This document shows positions 1-16,928 of a stretch of DNA of 64,000 nucleotides, piece after piece (the first letter of the stretch is position 1; each line of letters begins with the position of its first letter). Made by a program: the position numbers and the translations under genes. This DNA is from Amoebidium appalachense (taxonomy: Eukaryota; Ichthyosporea). A model generated the notes under the pieces. It did no database searches. It saw nothing but the letters and a program-made list of their open reading frames with translations, and was not told the origin of the DNA. Location of the stretch: NCBI GenBank assembly GCA_963693365.1, contig CAVNZM010000007.1:9362001-9426000 (forward strand), given 5' to 3'.

Positions 1-538
1 AATCGGGCACACCCATCAATGCCTTAAGCGTGTCGTGCCCCCCCTCCCAACCCCCTTCTAACCCCTCCCCCCCCCCCCCCCCCCCCCCCCCCCAACCGTC
101 CGGCTCCGCTTGTTATCTCCTCTCTCGCTCCCTTTCTCTCCCCCCTGCTCACACCCATGCTCAAATTTAACTTCCCCATTTCTCACCGCACATACGCAAA
201 TGTGCAGCTAAAGCCTGACCGAAACGTGTGATTTGGGATCGGAGGGTACTTGCACCCTGCAATCGACACGATTATGATGGCACCTCACTATCCATTTTTA
301 TGTAATCACGGTTTGATCTGGTTCAGGGGATAATCATTTTGACTTTCATCCCGTTGCGACACATCAAATGCACTTATAAGCGACTGTGTTTCTGTGTGTT
401 AGTATCAAATAAGGACTCTGTGCATGTGACTTGCCTCCAATCAAAATCAGTTATTAGCGACTGTGTTTCTGTGGTGGTATTTCAATATCAAATTATCAAC
501 TCTTTGCACGTGACTTATCCCCTGTGGTTTGTTTGCAG

Positions 539-1176
539 TCGTTTGCCAAGACGCTGGATGCGCAGTCATCCACATCCCTCATCGACCTGGGCAAGGTGGG
601 TGTCCCTTTTTTTACCTGTGTGCCCCCCAGTGCTTGTGTGTTGTGTGTAAGGAAACCCGATATGGTAATGTAATAACATGTGACATTTATCCATTCAAAT
701 GGGCTGTATGTGTACGATGGGTGGAACGACTGAACTGCATCTTGCCAGATCGAAGCTGCCGGTCTAATTCTCATTCGGTTGTTCAATTTAGAGGCGGTTG
801 CGTAATCACTACCACCCAGATTTCCCATGCACAGACTCAAAGCACATTGATCTCATGAATTTCCCTGAAACGTGGCAGAACTTCGACAAATGCAGGCAGA
901 GAGGGACTTCTATGATTCAGGACGTAGTATATCATGCCTGTAGTACCTCACGTACATAGTATCTCGAGTTTGCAGAGCCTCAAACATATAATATTTAGAG
1001 CGGTGTATATCATAATCTCTTGTGTGGTAACTTAGGTGTGCAGTATATCATGAGTGCCTATATCTCACACACATATATCCCCACAGCGTGTGCTGCCACG
1101 GAAGTTCGAGGAGGAGAGCGATGATGAAGATCGGAGCAGCGAAATGATCATGGACGATAGCCTGGACATGGAGTAG
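539..1176 (+). CDS. C-terminal two exons of an unrecognised gene (5' part outside or undetected)
   Basis: Two exons fit together in phase 0. Exon 539-595 follows a tttgcag acceptor and ends in AAG before a GTGGGT donor; it encodes SFAKTLDAQSSTSLIDLGK. Exon 1087-1176 follows ccacag and encodes an acidic tail (PRKFEEESDDED, then a Met/Asp-rich end) closed by TAG. Together they give the last 48 residues. The acidic, serine-rich tail resembles the disordered C-terminus of many cytosolic or nuclear proteins, but I recognise no family. Upstream exons must exist; none is visible in positions 1-538, which hold a poly-C run (67-93) and AT-rich intron-like sequence. Splicing is inferred from signals and phase only. 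Confidence 0.5.
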
Positions 1177-2968
1177 ATATACAGTGTAATGGATATACAC
1201 GGTGGTGGGCAGTATCTCACAGGTGCAATAGATACACGGAGGATGAGATACCTGAGACTGGTCCTCGTAGATAGTGGTTGGATTTGAGGTCGGTGGGTGG
1301 ATTAAAGGTGCCTGAATAAGGTTAAGAAGTTTGTATGCGAAAATGAAAAGCTCATGATTGGTGTAAGCACTTACGGTAGTATGACGGACATATTTTTTTT
1401 ATTTTTTGGGGGCCTTTTTTTCGTGTGTATAATGAATCGGCATACGAGTGACTCCAGTCAAAGGCGTGCTCTTTTTTGTTTTGTTTTGTTTCCTGGCCCC
1501 TTTGTATTCCTTTTCCTGACCTAATAATAGCTATTTGGTTGTTTTCTTTGTAGTTTGCATCACACCATAGCCATAGCACCACACCGCGTCACACGTGGTT
1601 CCAGCCGATCACAATTGGTTACTGCTGTCAGCCAGCGGACAGCAAAATAAATCCCATTCAGTACACGGACCTTGAAATCCTTCCCCCCCCCCCCCCACCC
1701 CCTCCCCCCCTTCTCCTCCCCCCTTTCCCCTGCGGGGGAAACTCCATGTGTGTGTGTGTGCTGTGTAGTCCAACATGCGATGTCGACATTGTTGTGAATG
1801 GAGTGAGTGTGCACGTCTTACTGGATCTGTGGACGTGTTGGTTTCGGTGTGTGGTGTCCGCGACGTAGGGGTGGGTGTGGATGGTGTGGTTTGTGTGTGT
1901 GTTTGTACGTATATAAGTGTTGGACGTGAGCTTGTGCGGTGGTGGTGGTGGTGGTGGTTGTGTGGGGGGGGGGGGGGGGGGGGGGGGGGGGCTGCAGAGG
2001 AGACCAGGGGGGGTGCGATTCGTACGTGTGGTGGTGGTGGTGGTTGGTTGTTTGTTGGTGGGGGGGGAGGGGGGGGGGCTAGGCTGCACATGAAGTCACT
2101 ATGTATTGATTGAATTATGTACATAACGTTACTACTTTGCACACACATCGTTTACCCATACGGATACATACCGGCATTAACACACCAGTCGATCCATGAT
2201 CATCGATCAGGACCTGGTGACATATAAATATATGTATATGTAAAATTTGTAGAATTTATAAAAAAAATAGAAATATCGCTTTCTTCCTTTCGTGATATTT
2301 GCATGCTTAGTCAAGAGCACCCTGATACCTACAATATTAGACATGTTCCATAAATACACATTCGAAGCAAAACATGTGAGCTAATCATACCCCACATGAT
2401 CAAGGGACTCTGAGGTTGCGCATACCACGTTCATACGATATCGGTTGGTAAGACCACGGTCTATGGCGAAGCTAAAAGAAACGAGTATATACATTCATTC
2501 GTGCATGTGAGGGCAGCTTCAAGTATTTGATACAAGGTAACAGGCATGGTTACAATTCAGGTAAGGAAACTAAATATCAGGTGTAGACAAACGTACAAAT
2601 TAAGGAAACGAGGTCTCGGGTGTAGATGCAGGGAAGGAATATATCACGCGGCTAGGCGAACCAACCATTGGATGTGTGTGCATATATCATACACAGTGTG
2701 ATCTGTACATGTGTGTGTATGCAGTGTGTTCTGTGTATGTGTGTGTATACACTGTGTTCTTTGTGCGTGTGCATGACTGGGATATCCGCATATGCAGAAG
2801 TGTGCACGTGTACTGTTTTGCGTCATCGCGTCACATATACACCTTTTTAAAAGGAGAACATTGTTTGCGGAGGGCGGGGTGGTTTCCGCTGGGAGGGAAG
2901 GGTGAAACGAACACCTGGGGCGGGGAGGGGGGGGGGGGGGAGGGGGGGGGGGGGGCAGGGGGGGGTCT
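1177..2968. other. Intergenic stretch without a supported gene
   Basis: Holds a run of G, GGT and GT low-complexity sequence (about 1740-2085) and an AT-richer part (2100-2640). Open frames here are products of the low-complexity sequence. A TG-rich patch lies at 2670-2770 and a G-rich tract at 2918-2966. Confidence 0.6.
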
Positions 2969-3840
2969 TCAGGACACATTGCAAAACAGAGGGAGCCAGT
3001 CCGGATTGGTCGGCTCCCTTGGCAACCAATCACATCTCTCCTCACTCTCCACAATTCGGGGCATAACAGAAAACATCTCGGGATGACGTCTCCACACAAC
3101 ACTTAGTGCCTGCCCAAGACCGTTGATGATTCGCCGCTGGTTGAGCCAATCAGAAAGCACCGTTTCGACCTGCCGATGCAGCTCCACCCACGCGCCCTCA
3201 GTCCCACCAATCATATTTGGGGATAGGGCGGTTTTATTGCCATATGTGGTAGTGAGGTCGTTTGTGAGTGGGTGCTGTGCCAACTCCCTGGCACCCACAT
3301 TCTGCTGAATCATGATTTTTCCTGCCGCAAGGACCTGGAGCGTGGCCAGGTTGGGCCACCGCTGAGGGGGCATGTCTTGGGCCCATCTGATTGGATGACG
3401 GCACGTGGTTAGAGGGAATCACGTGTGGTGTTTGTAGCAGGGCTTTGGGAATGAGGTAGGAAGGGGGGGGGGGGGGGGGGGGGGGGGGGGTAAAGAAAGA
3501 AAGGAGAATCATAAAGGGACGGAGGCACCGGGCAGGTAAGAGGGAGGGATGGTGGGCTAAGATATGGGGGGGGGGGGGGGGGGGGAGGGGGGGAAGAGGG
3601 ACGGGAAGGGGAAGAAGGCGGGGGGAGGGGGGAGGGGGGGGGAGGGGGCTAAAGATGGGTGATTTACTGGGCTGTCACAAGATCATGCAAACACAACATA
3701 CCTGCCAGCCACGGGATCCACATAGAAAAAAAACCGGGCCAGGAATGCATTCTCCTCTGAAGCTGCGACGACATACTTGACCCGTGCAAACAGTGCTTGC
3801 ACATACGAGCCTTGGCTGGTCTCGGGTCGGTCCGGGTCGG
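2969..3840 (-). CDS. Unrecognised two-exon gene candidate
   Basis: On the minus strand an exon of about 3702-3840 reads (T)SQGSYVQALFARVKYVV..., with FLARFFFYVDPVAG near its end, and stops at a good AG|GTATGT donor in phase 2. The next exon, 2969-3386, opens after a CCAATCAG acceptor in the matching phase 2. It runs 138 codons (RWAQDMPPQRWPNL at its start, then WVELHRQVETVLSDWLNQRR) to a TGA. The phase match across a poly-G intron supports real splicing. No start codon in frame is visible upstream: an in-frame TGA lies just before 3840, so a first exon is missing or the start is elsewhere. No family is recognised. The second exon contains several CCAAT pentamers, so a promoter-like region that is open by chance is the main alternative. 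Confidence 0.4.
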
Positions 3841-4259
3841 CTACGCTTTCGGGTCAGTGTGCGCCATTTTGATTAACGGGATCCGGTAGCCTTTTGACCT
3901 TCTTTCAGCAATCTTAATTAACTTAAATTCTTAAAAAGAGAGTTTAAATAGCAGCATATCAATCATAGTTTAGCAATAAATAGATTGCAGGCCCGCTGCC
4001 CACAACTATGTCCACACTCGGCTAGTACCCAGACACGAAAAACCGAAACCAACATGTACTCATACATACCGCGGAAAAGCAACAGCTCACACAAACATTC
4101 CAATTTCGGTGTTACATTCGGCTCACGAAATATTCACATTGAAAATTACACACACACTGTTCCCCTCCATGGGAAAGCAACACTTTGCATCCTGTGTTGC
4201 GAAGAGTTACAGGCAGGATAAGGAAAGGGACTGGGAATTTGGCGCGGGGGGGGGGGGGG

Positions 4260-4640
4260 TTTTGAATGCGGAACACAGTACGAAGTACGCATACACGATG
4301 AGAAGCATGGTGCAGGACACATGCAAAGGCAAACATTCAAGTATGCAGCATCAGCCATGCGCACAGTATGCGTCATAAGCAGAGCCCATCCTCAGGGAGG
4401 GCCCAAGTCATCAATTGCGTCTGAGTTTCGACCCCTTAGCCCGCGTATATACGACGCTCCAACTCAGACAGCAGCATCAACTGAACTTGGGTGGGTCAAC
4501 CCGTCTTGATCAAAGACGAGCAGGGTTGCTTATGCAAGCAAGGTGAGCAAAACGGTGAAGATGTATGTGCAAACTAATGCAGTGCAGCGACAAACGCGTA
4601 TGTGCTTACAGATGCACGACACAGAGCAACCATGCCCGGT
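4260..4640 (-). mobile_element. Dispersed structured element, copy A (near full length)
   Basis: Sense strand is minus: 5' end near ACCGGGCATGG (4640), 3' end ...GCATTCAAAA followed by poly-C (poly-G 4246-4259 on plus). About 94 percent identical by eye to copy H. Stems: P1 4402-4408 with 4485-4491 (CCCAAGT/ACTTGGG), P2 4419-4427 with 4461-4469 (GTCTGAGTT/AACTCAGAC), apex palindrome 4444-4453, P3 hairpin 4502-4518, P4 hairpin 4526-4541. No long open frame, so a non-autonomous SINE-like retroposon is the best reading. Confidence 0.7.
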
Positions 4641-4712
4641 TGCATGGAAGTAAAGATGTCTCCACACAGTGGTCTGTCCTGAAAGGACACCTCTGAAAGA
4701 AGACAGGGGGGG

Positions 4713-4783
4713 TTTTGAATGCGGAACACAGTACGAAGTACGCATACACGATGAGAAGCATGGTGCAGGACACATGCAAAGGG
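4713..4783 (-). mobile_element. Dispersed element, copy B (5'-truncated)
   Basis: Contains only the 3'-most 70 bp of the copy A sequence (GAATGCGGAACACAG... on plus), again abutting a G run (4706-4712). It matches copy A almost exactly over its length, lies 65 bp beyond the 5' end of copy A in the same orientation, and passes into G-rich sequence. Confidence 0.65.
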
Positions 4784-4947
4784 GGGAAGGGGGAGAGGAG
4801 GGGGAGGGGGGTAGGGGGGGGGGGGTACTCACCCATTGTCGCCTTGAAATCTTTTCCCTGCATGATTTTTTCAATTTGGGGTCTCAGTTCGAGGTAGGGA
4901 TGGGGTTGGGTCTCAACCACTATTTTGGTCATGTTGATCATGTGTGC

Positions 4948-5057
<110 letters not shown>

Positions 5058-5252
5058 TTCTGTCAGCGTGTAAGAATATGCATATGTAAGTGTTATAGGT
5101 GGCCAGGGGTTGGGCGGAGGGGGGGGAGGGCGGATTGGTGTTGCAGAAGAAGGCATGCTTTTTGTTGGTAAGATGTCACAAGGTTTCAGGTGGTGAATGG
5201 CATGTTTGGTAAAAGGCGGTCCTCAGGGGGGGGGGGGGGGGGGGGGGGGAGG

Positions 5253-5375
5253 TTAGAGTGTGGGGCACAGCACGAAGTACAATTTTACATAAGAACCACG
5301 GTGCAGGACATACACAAAATCACAAAAGTATGCAACATCAGCAACGTACGCAGTATGCAAAGCAAGCTGACGGAA
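5253..5375 (-). mobile_element. Dispersed element, copy C (diverged, truncated)
   Basis: Adjacent to a long poly-G run (5227-5250). Shares gcacgaagtac, ggtgcaggacata and agtatgcaacatcagc blocks with copies A and H in the same order, with substitutions and small gaps, then loses similarity. Confidence 0.5.
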
Positions 5376-5995
5376 CCCAACCTCAACGTTGGCCCACTTC
5401 ATTATATGCATCTATTGCTTTTAGCATTTTGGTATAAAAAGCTTGGTTTTTTTTTAGGGATCTTTTTTTTGGTTTTTTCGTTTTTCTTTTTTTACAGCGG
5501 GGCAGGGGGGAGAGGGGGTTGGGCGGAAGGGGGGGGGACAGACTTCCCGACAGAGGGGAAGGGAAGAGAGGGAGGGGTGGGTGGGTGGGGCGGGGCGCGG
5601 GGGGGGGGGGGGGGGGGGGGGGGGGGATTTGAAACCATGCAGTACCATACCTCTCCTTTCTGACCAAGGCTTCGAATTTTGGCTCGGTGTAGACGTACAT
5701 GGGCATAGGTATCTGTGGGGGGAGGGGAGAGTGGGGGAGAGTGGGGGTTTATGGGTGAGTGCCCAATCGTTGGTGACTGAAGGGGGGAAGGAGTTGATGA
5801 TGCAATAGGGGGTGGATGAAAAAGAAAAGAAGATAAACACAGAGACGAGGTAAACCACACCAAAAAGGAAGCAACATATGGGCAGGGCCGCAATCAGGAG
5901 AGTTACTGGCCATGGGAGGCTATGGGGAGGGGAGGGCAGAGGGGAACGGTGTGAGTGCATGTGGATGCCTGTCCGACTGGCTAGTGGTGTGTGCA

Positions 5996-6300
<305 letters not shown>

Positions 6301-6608
6301 TTTTGTTGAAGTGTGTTTAGTAGGCGGTTGGAATAACTGTGTGTGACTCAGAGCGAGCATGCACCGGTTTCGGACCCATGTTTCCGCAATGGTCATCACA
6401 TTTGCTGTATGTGGTTGTAGTTACTGTTGAAAATGCAAATCTGAGGAGGGTCGATATTTGCTATGCACATAAAAAGCTTCTGCAAAATCCCGCATTCACC
6501 CCCGTGCATATTGCATACGCCACATTAAACCATTTTAAACCCCTACCCTCAGCACAGCCGTTGCCCACTTCACGTATTCTTCCTCCACCACCCATTGTCC
6601 CCCCCTAA

Positions 6609-6629
6609 TGACGTCAAACAATGACGTCA
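6609..6629. promoter_or_regulatory. Paired CRE-like palindromes
   Basis: TGACGTCA occurs at 6609-6616 and again at 6622-6629, 13 bp apart. This is the full cAMP-response-element/bZIP palindrome. No gene start is visible close by, so its target is unknown. Confidence 0.4.
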
Positions 6630-6875
6630 CCAGGGTGGTTTCTGTGTCTCGGGCACAGCCCTCTGGTGCCCCAAAGTTTGCTGTTCCACATGAGTTGCAG
6701 CCGTAGGTGTGGCAGCTGACCTGTGGGGTTGGGGGAGGGGGGCAGGGGGGAGAGGGGGGGGGGAGGGGGGAGGGGAGGGGGGGGGGGGGGGGGGGTTAGA
6801 GCCGTTACGGAGTATTGGGGAGAAGGGGGAATGAAGGGGGGCGGGGGGGGGGGGGGGGGGGGAGGGGGGGGGGGG

Positions 6876-7130
6876 TTTGAATGCGTCAAAAAGTACGAAG
6901 TACACAAGAACAAACGGATAACACGATGCAGAATGCAAGCCATACATAAAGAGTATGCATAAGAAGCAGAGCCCATCCTCAGGGGGGGCCCACGTCATCC
7001 ACAGTACCCGAGTTTCGACCTATTCACCTCGTTAACGAAACCCAACTCAGATACTGTTTCACTTGAACATGGGTAGGTCACCCGTCTTGATCCGAGACGA
7101 ACAGGTTTGCTTATGCAGGCAAGGGCAGTG
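6876..7130 (-). mobile_element. Dispersed element, copy D (second subfamily)
   Basis: Sense minus. The 3' end reads GACGCATTCAAA plus poly-C, unlike copy A (TTCCGCATTC), so it defines a second subfamily shared with copies G and I. It keeps all stems with altered sequence: P1 6989-6995 with 7067-7073, P2 7002-7014 with 7044-7056, apex TCGTTAACGA, P3 around 7082-7098. It ends 5' near 7130, where an unrelated hairpin-rich island starts. Confidence 0.65.
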
Positions 7131-7560
7131 GGAAAGGCCGGGGGTTAAAGTTGCAGCAGTAAGCAGAAGCAAGAAAAATATAGATAGGAACTCAGAAGAC
7201 GGGGCTTCTAGGAAGCTCCCCCGTCGCTACCTAAGTCGATACTTCCCTGGCTAACATACTACACCAGCTGAAAAGAATTAAGTCCCGAAGGCCGCAGAAT
7301 TCGCAATCAGAGGGGAAAATATGAGATTTGACCCACGCCGCAGGGTAGTAACACGCTTACTAGGGCGGAACCTTAACGTCTTCGAACGGAAAGCTATGCC
7401 CCCGGATGTCAGCCGGAAATATGGTATCACCCATTGCTTTGGGCTTGAAAAAAGCCAAACCGATAGTCCGAGTTATGTTACGCCGGCGGGTAACATGCCG
7501 CATGCGTTCCAAGGGAGCTGTCGCCAACAGAGCGGTGTGTGCATGCGTGCGCGTAACGCA
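7130..7560. other. Non-repetitive island with several strong hairpins
   Basis: Unlike its surroundings this segment has no homopolymer or dinucleotide runs. Hairpins: 7198-7225 (GACGGGG with CCCCGTC, plus inner CTTC/GAAG), 7402-7416 (CCGG/CCGG), 7442-7456 (GGCTT/AAGCC) and 7475-7496 (ATGTTAC/GTAACAT). An 86-codon open frame (7321-7578) crosses it but resembles nothing I know. It could be a structured RNA gene or a fragment of an older repeat. Confidence 0.35.
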
Positions 7561-7794
7561 ATGTATGAAGTGTGTCTATAGCTATGAGAGGGGGTATGCA
7601 GAAGTGGACAGATGAAATGTGTGGAGAGAAAAACAGTAGGAAGAAAAGTAGACACCGGTGTGTGCAACCCCGCACAACATACACACACACACACACAGAC
7701 ATAAATAAGCGAAGATTACAGGAGGGGGGGGGGAGGGAGGGAGAGGCTGATGAAGACGAAGGATGTGTGTCCAGTGGGAAGAGTTGGCATTTTG

Positions 7795-8020
7795 GGGGGG
7801 GGGGGGGGGGGGGGGAGGGGGGGGGGGGGGGGGGGGGGGAGTAGAGAGAGACAGAGAGGGAATGGAATGGAAAAAGAAAGCTCAGGGATGGAAGGGGAAA
7901 GAAAAAGAGGGGCGGGGGGGGGGGGGGGGGGAGAGGGAGGGGGGAGGGGGGGGGGGGGGGGCGGGGCGGGGCCCCGGGGGTGGGGTGTGTGTGTGTGGGG
8001 GGGGGGGGGGGGGGGGGGGT
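7795..8020. repeat. Cluster of long poly-G runs
   Basis: Several runs of about 15-35 G separated by short purine-rich spacers. High G-quadruplex potential on the plus strand. Confidence 0.9.
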
Positions 8021-8300
8021 GATGTATGCGTTAGAGGGTTGGAAATATGGAGCAACACCAAAGCGTCACAAAGGTGGGAAATCCAAAATCAAACAATTTA
8101 AGCGTGCAGGCAGAAGACACTTGAACAGAGCCCATCATCAGGGGGGGTCCTATGCCTCCACAAAAGCATGGGTTTCGACTCTTTAACCTCTCGCGCGTGG
8201 TTCCCAACCCATACTTTGTTTCAACAGCAATAGGCGAGTCCACCCGTCTAGGCCAAAGACGAGCAGGGTTGTTCAAGGAGCAGCAATCTAAGAACGCAGA
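8020..8300 (-). mobile_element. Dispersed element, copy E (most diverged, structure kept)
   Basis: The primary sequence is drifted, but the stems persist with changed bases on both arms: P1 CCTAT 8149-8153 with ATAGG 8230-8234, and P2 AAAGCATGGGTT 8163-8174 with AACCCATACTTT 8206-8217. Conserved blocks are CAGAGCCCATC, GTTTCGAC and CCCGTCT...AGACGAGCAGGGTTG. The 3' part is barely recognisable. Poly-G flanks the 3' side. Confidence 0.55.
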
Positions 8301-8830
8301 GTCTACAAAATCTGCAAGCAGACAAAAAAAAACCAAAGGGGGGGGGGGGGGGGGGGTCACCTCCTGTGCCCTGCTGCCTCCCCGAAATGATTAACTAACT
8401 TCAAGCTACATATTTGGCAGGCCTTTCACCACCCCCCTTTCCCCCTCCCCCCCCCCCTCCCCCTCTCTATCCCCCCCCCCCCCCCCTAAAAAAAAAAAAA
8501 AAAAAAATCGCCACCACCGTGGTCACCATTGCCACACTTCGACACACAGCCGCCATCGTGCAATCAGTAAAACCTTTCAAGCTCTCTCTCCCCTACGACT
8601 TTCCGGTTAACAATCTTTGATATTAACGCACCTCCACACAAGTCAAGTTATCAATACAGCTGCAACGGGGGATCAGGGGGAAAAGGGAAAGGAAGCAAAT
8701 GGGCAGTGAGGAAGGTCCAAGCTTAAAAAGGAGAAGGGTATGTGCATTACCAGTGTGCAATAAGTTTTTATCTTGATTTTTATTTATTTATTTATTTTTA
8801 TTTTATTTTTTTTTTATTATTATTATTTTT

Positions 8831-8861
<31 letters not shown>

Positions 8862-9139
8862 GAGGCTTACAAAGTTCTGTGGTTGCTCGGGCTGCCTTGT
8901 GCTCTGGGTCGGAGTGGTTGGGATGCCGTCTTCTAGCGGGTACCTGTGATGGGTAGATGCCTGAGTCTCCATAACATGTCTGTGTGTGTAGCTGTACTAT
9001 GCTGATTCTCCTGCTCAAATCCATATCATATCATTTCGACAGGCCGGATCCGACCATTTTTCACCAACAACAACCCCCCCCCCCCCCTCCCCCCTGCCCA
9101 CCACCCGCCCAATCACCCCTCTCCCTTCCCCCCCTTCCC

Positions 9140-9174
<35 letters not shown>

Positions 9175-9517
9175 CTCTCCGGGAGGCTCTCCCCCTCCCC
9201 CTCCCCTTCCCCCCATACACCCACCCTTCCCTTTTTTCCCCCTTTGAAACGAGCTCCCTTTGAGGAAAAAAAGGAAACGATTTAGACTCTGCAACTCACA
9301 CCATGTGCGAGGTAATAATTAGTTCACATGTCACCGTCATCTAGTAAGCCAACTAATATTAATGCCATTTTGAACAATCAAAAGCAACTAGCCGTGATTT
9401 TGCATTGCGCACACTGAAGTTAACAAACTAACACATAAAACAAAAGATAAACTTTAACCTCGGTAGCTCTCACCACTCATGTCAACGACATCTACTGAGC
9501 TCATTAACCCTCACCAC

Positions 9518-14754
<5,237 letters not shown>

Positions 14755-15730
14755 CTCGCTGTTAGTTGCTCCAGCGTTACTTACAAGACGCAATTTAGGC
14801 GTATGTCATCAACAATGTGGTGTGTCTTCTATTCCTCCCAACCTCCACATTTTTGCACAAAAACTATACACAACATCGCCTCTTTCTTCAGCCACTTAAC
14901 ACAACTGCCAAGAGGACTGCCAAGTTCAACAAGTGTGTGAATTCCTGTGAAACCGCGTGCTGAAACATAAAAAAGCACAGTGTGCAATGATTGGCCGATA
15001 CGCCCGCCCTTTTGGTGCGTTGTTCGCCAATCAATATCGATTAGCTGTGGAATGTGGCCCATGGAATGTATACGTTTGGCCAGGGGGCCTGGCACTCAGT
15101 GGCCCAGGCAGCCTGTGTAGGCAAGGCTACGTGTGCTGTAGAATGTGTGTGTGCAATAGATTCTGCATATGAACGCGTAAACAGAGGAGTTTTTTTTCTT
15201 CCTTAATTCTGAATTGGTCGAAGGGGGGGAAGGATGGAGGGCGGGAGAGGACGGGGACGTCTCAGACAAACAGTTTGTCGAATCATGATTTGATTGGTGG
15301 ACCTAAATCCCAGCTTACGTAATCAACTGGCGCCGCCAAAGTTTCACAATGCACGTGGGAGCGCCGTGTGTGTACAGTGTGATCATGACTTTGTGTGCCG
15401 GTGTGCACACGTGTGTCCACTTGAATCATTTGAGCTGCAATGCTACTGTTGCGACCCAAATAATGTGCACTCGAACAAACTGCGACCAAGTTTGAGCGGG
15501 ATCCGGTCTACCGTTGATAACGAGTAGCCATAAGCACTAATTCGTTTTTGTAGAATAGAACCCGCTCCCACGATTACAAAGGTCATCTTTTGTATCCCTT
15601 ACATACTGCCTTTTATGTGTGTGGGGTGGTATCTTTACGTCAAGTCATTTTCACCATTTTCCATCACATTATCAGTCGCCACCTTGCTAACTGAACATCG
15701 GGTTTCCATACGACTGTTTCACACATCACT
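14755..15730. promoter_or_regulatory. Head-to-head intergenic region with CCAAT motifs
   Basis: Separates the start codons of two divergent genes (14754 minus, 15731 plus). Contains CCAAT pentamers in both orientations, for example ATTGG at 14993, CCAATCA near 15027 and GATTGG near 15291, and no microsatellites. A shared bidirectional promoter is inferred; no TATA box is evident. Confidence 0.4.
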
Positions 15731-16082
15731 ATGGCACCCTCGATACCCCCTTCCGGGGCCTGCACCCTAACCCCAACCCCAGATCTGAGTGAGGGTATGC
15801 GTTTGCACCAGGCAGCACTGAAGGAAAAAGACAAGGCACTGCGCCAAGAAAAGGTAAAACTGCGCGCCTCGGAGGAGGAAGGCCCTTCCATGTTGCTGTT
15901 AGCTGGTGGTGCGTCGTGACTTGCTTCTATCAGTTTGTTACTTGCTAAGTTGTGATTTGCACCGACACAGAGCTCCGCTTTGTACATGTGCTTCATTGTT
16001 AGCCTTCTGATAGCGTAGCCAAGGGATGGCAAGGTCCTCCCCTTCCCCCCCCCTTCCCCCCCTCTCCCCCCCCTTCCCCCCC

Positions 16083-16113
<31 letters not shown>

Positions 16114-16780
16114 ACACCCACCCGCATGGCCCTTCCCTCCGCCCTCTCCTCTGTTAGTTCGCTCCACATCTAACATTTCTTCTTTCCTATACACAATTTT
16201 CCTACCTGTAGCATGCCCTTATTTACCCGTTCTTTCCCCTCTTCTAGCTCAGACAGGCACTCTCGCACTACCGCTCAGCTGTGGCCACGCACCCCACCGA
16301 CCCCAAAGCCCTCCAGTACCTTGGGGCCCTCCTTGTGCAGTTAAAGATTCCAGCAAGCACCAGTGAGGGAATAGACTGCCTTATTAGGGCACTGCTGCTG
16401 CTGCCCCAGTCACCTATACTGCACAATGCATTGGGTGGGTGACCATGTGGGCTTGCCTGCGTGGAGGAGGGTGGAGGGTCGGGGATTTGAGGGTGGATAG
16501 TGGAGAGAGGGGAAGTGTGGGGGAAGGGGGGGGGGGGGTTGTGGGGGAGGGCGGGGGAGAGGGGGGGGGGCTTGTATGGTGTCAACACGTCACTTGGCCA
16601 AAACTGTTCATCCTTGGGGGCCCTCCATATTTGTCAACTCTTTGCAACAAACGAAAGGATGCTCACAATATTGCTCTCCCGCCATCCCCCTCCCCCCCTC
16701 CCCCTTTTCCCTACTGCCACCATAACCACTACGCACATAGATCCCAACAAACCCCAGCACCCTCCCGTTTAAACTCGCAT

Positions 16781-16870
<90 letters not shown>

Positions 16871-16883
16871 ACACACACACCCA

Positions 16884-16928
<45 letters not shown>

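Noticed and set aside
3000-3400. Genome-wide excess of CCAAT motifs as a finding
   Set aside because: By rough count CCAATC occurs about as often as expected for a 6-mer on two strands; only local clusters stand out.
4376-4545. Hammerhead, twister or HDV-like ribozyme in the dispersed element
   Set aside because: GAAA and a CTGATGA-like string occur in some copies, but the stems are in the wrong order for a hammerhead core, and no twister or HDV core was found.
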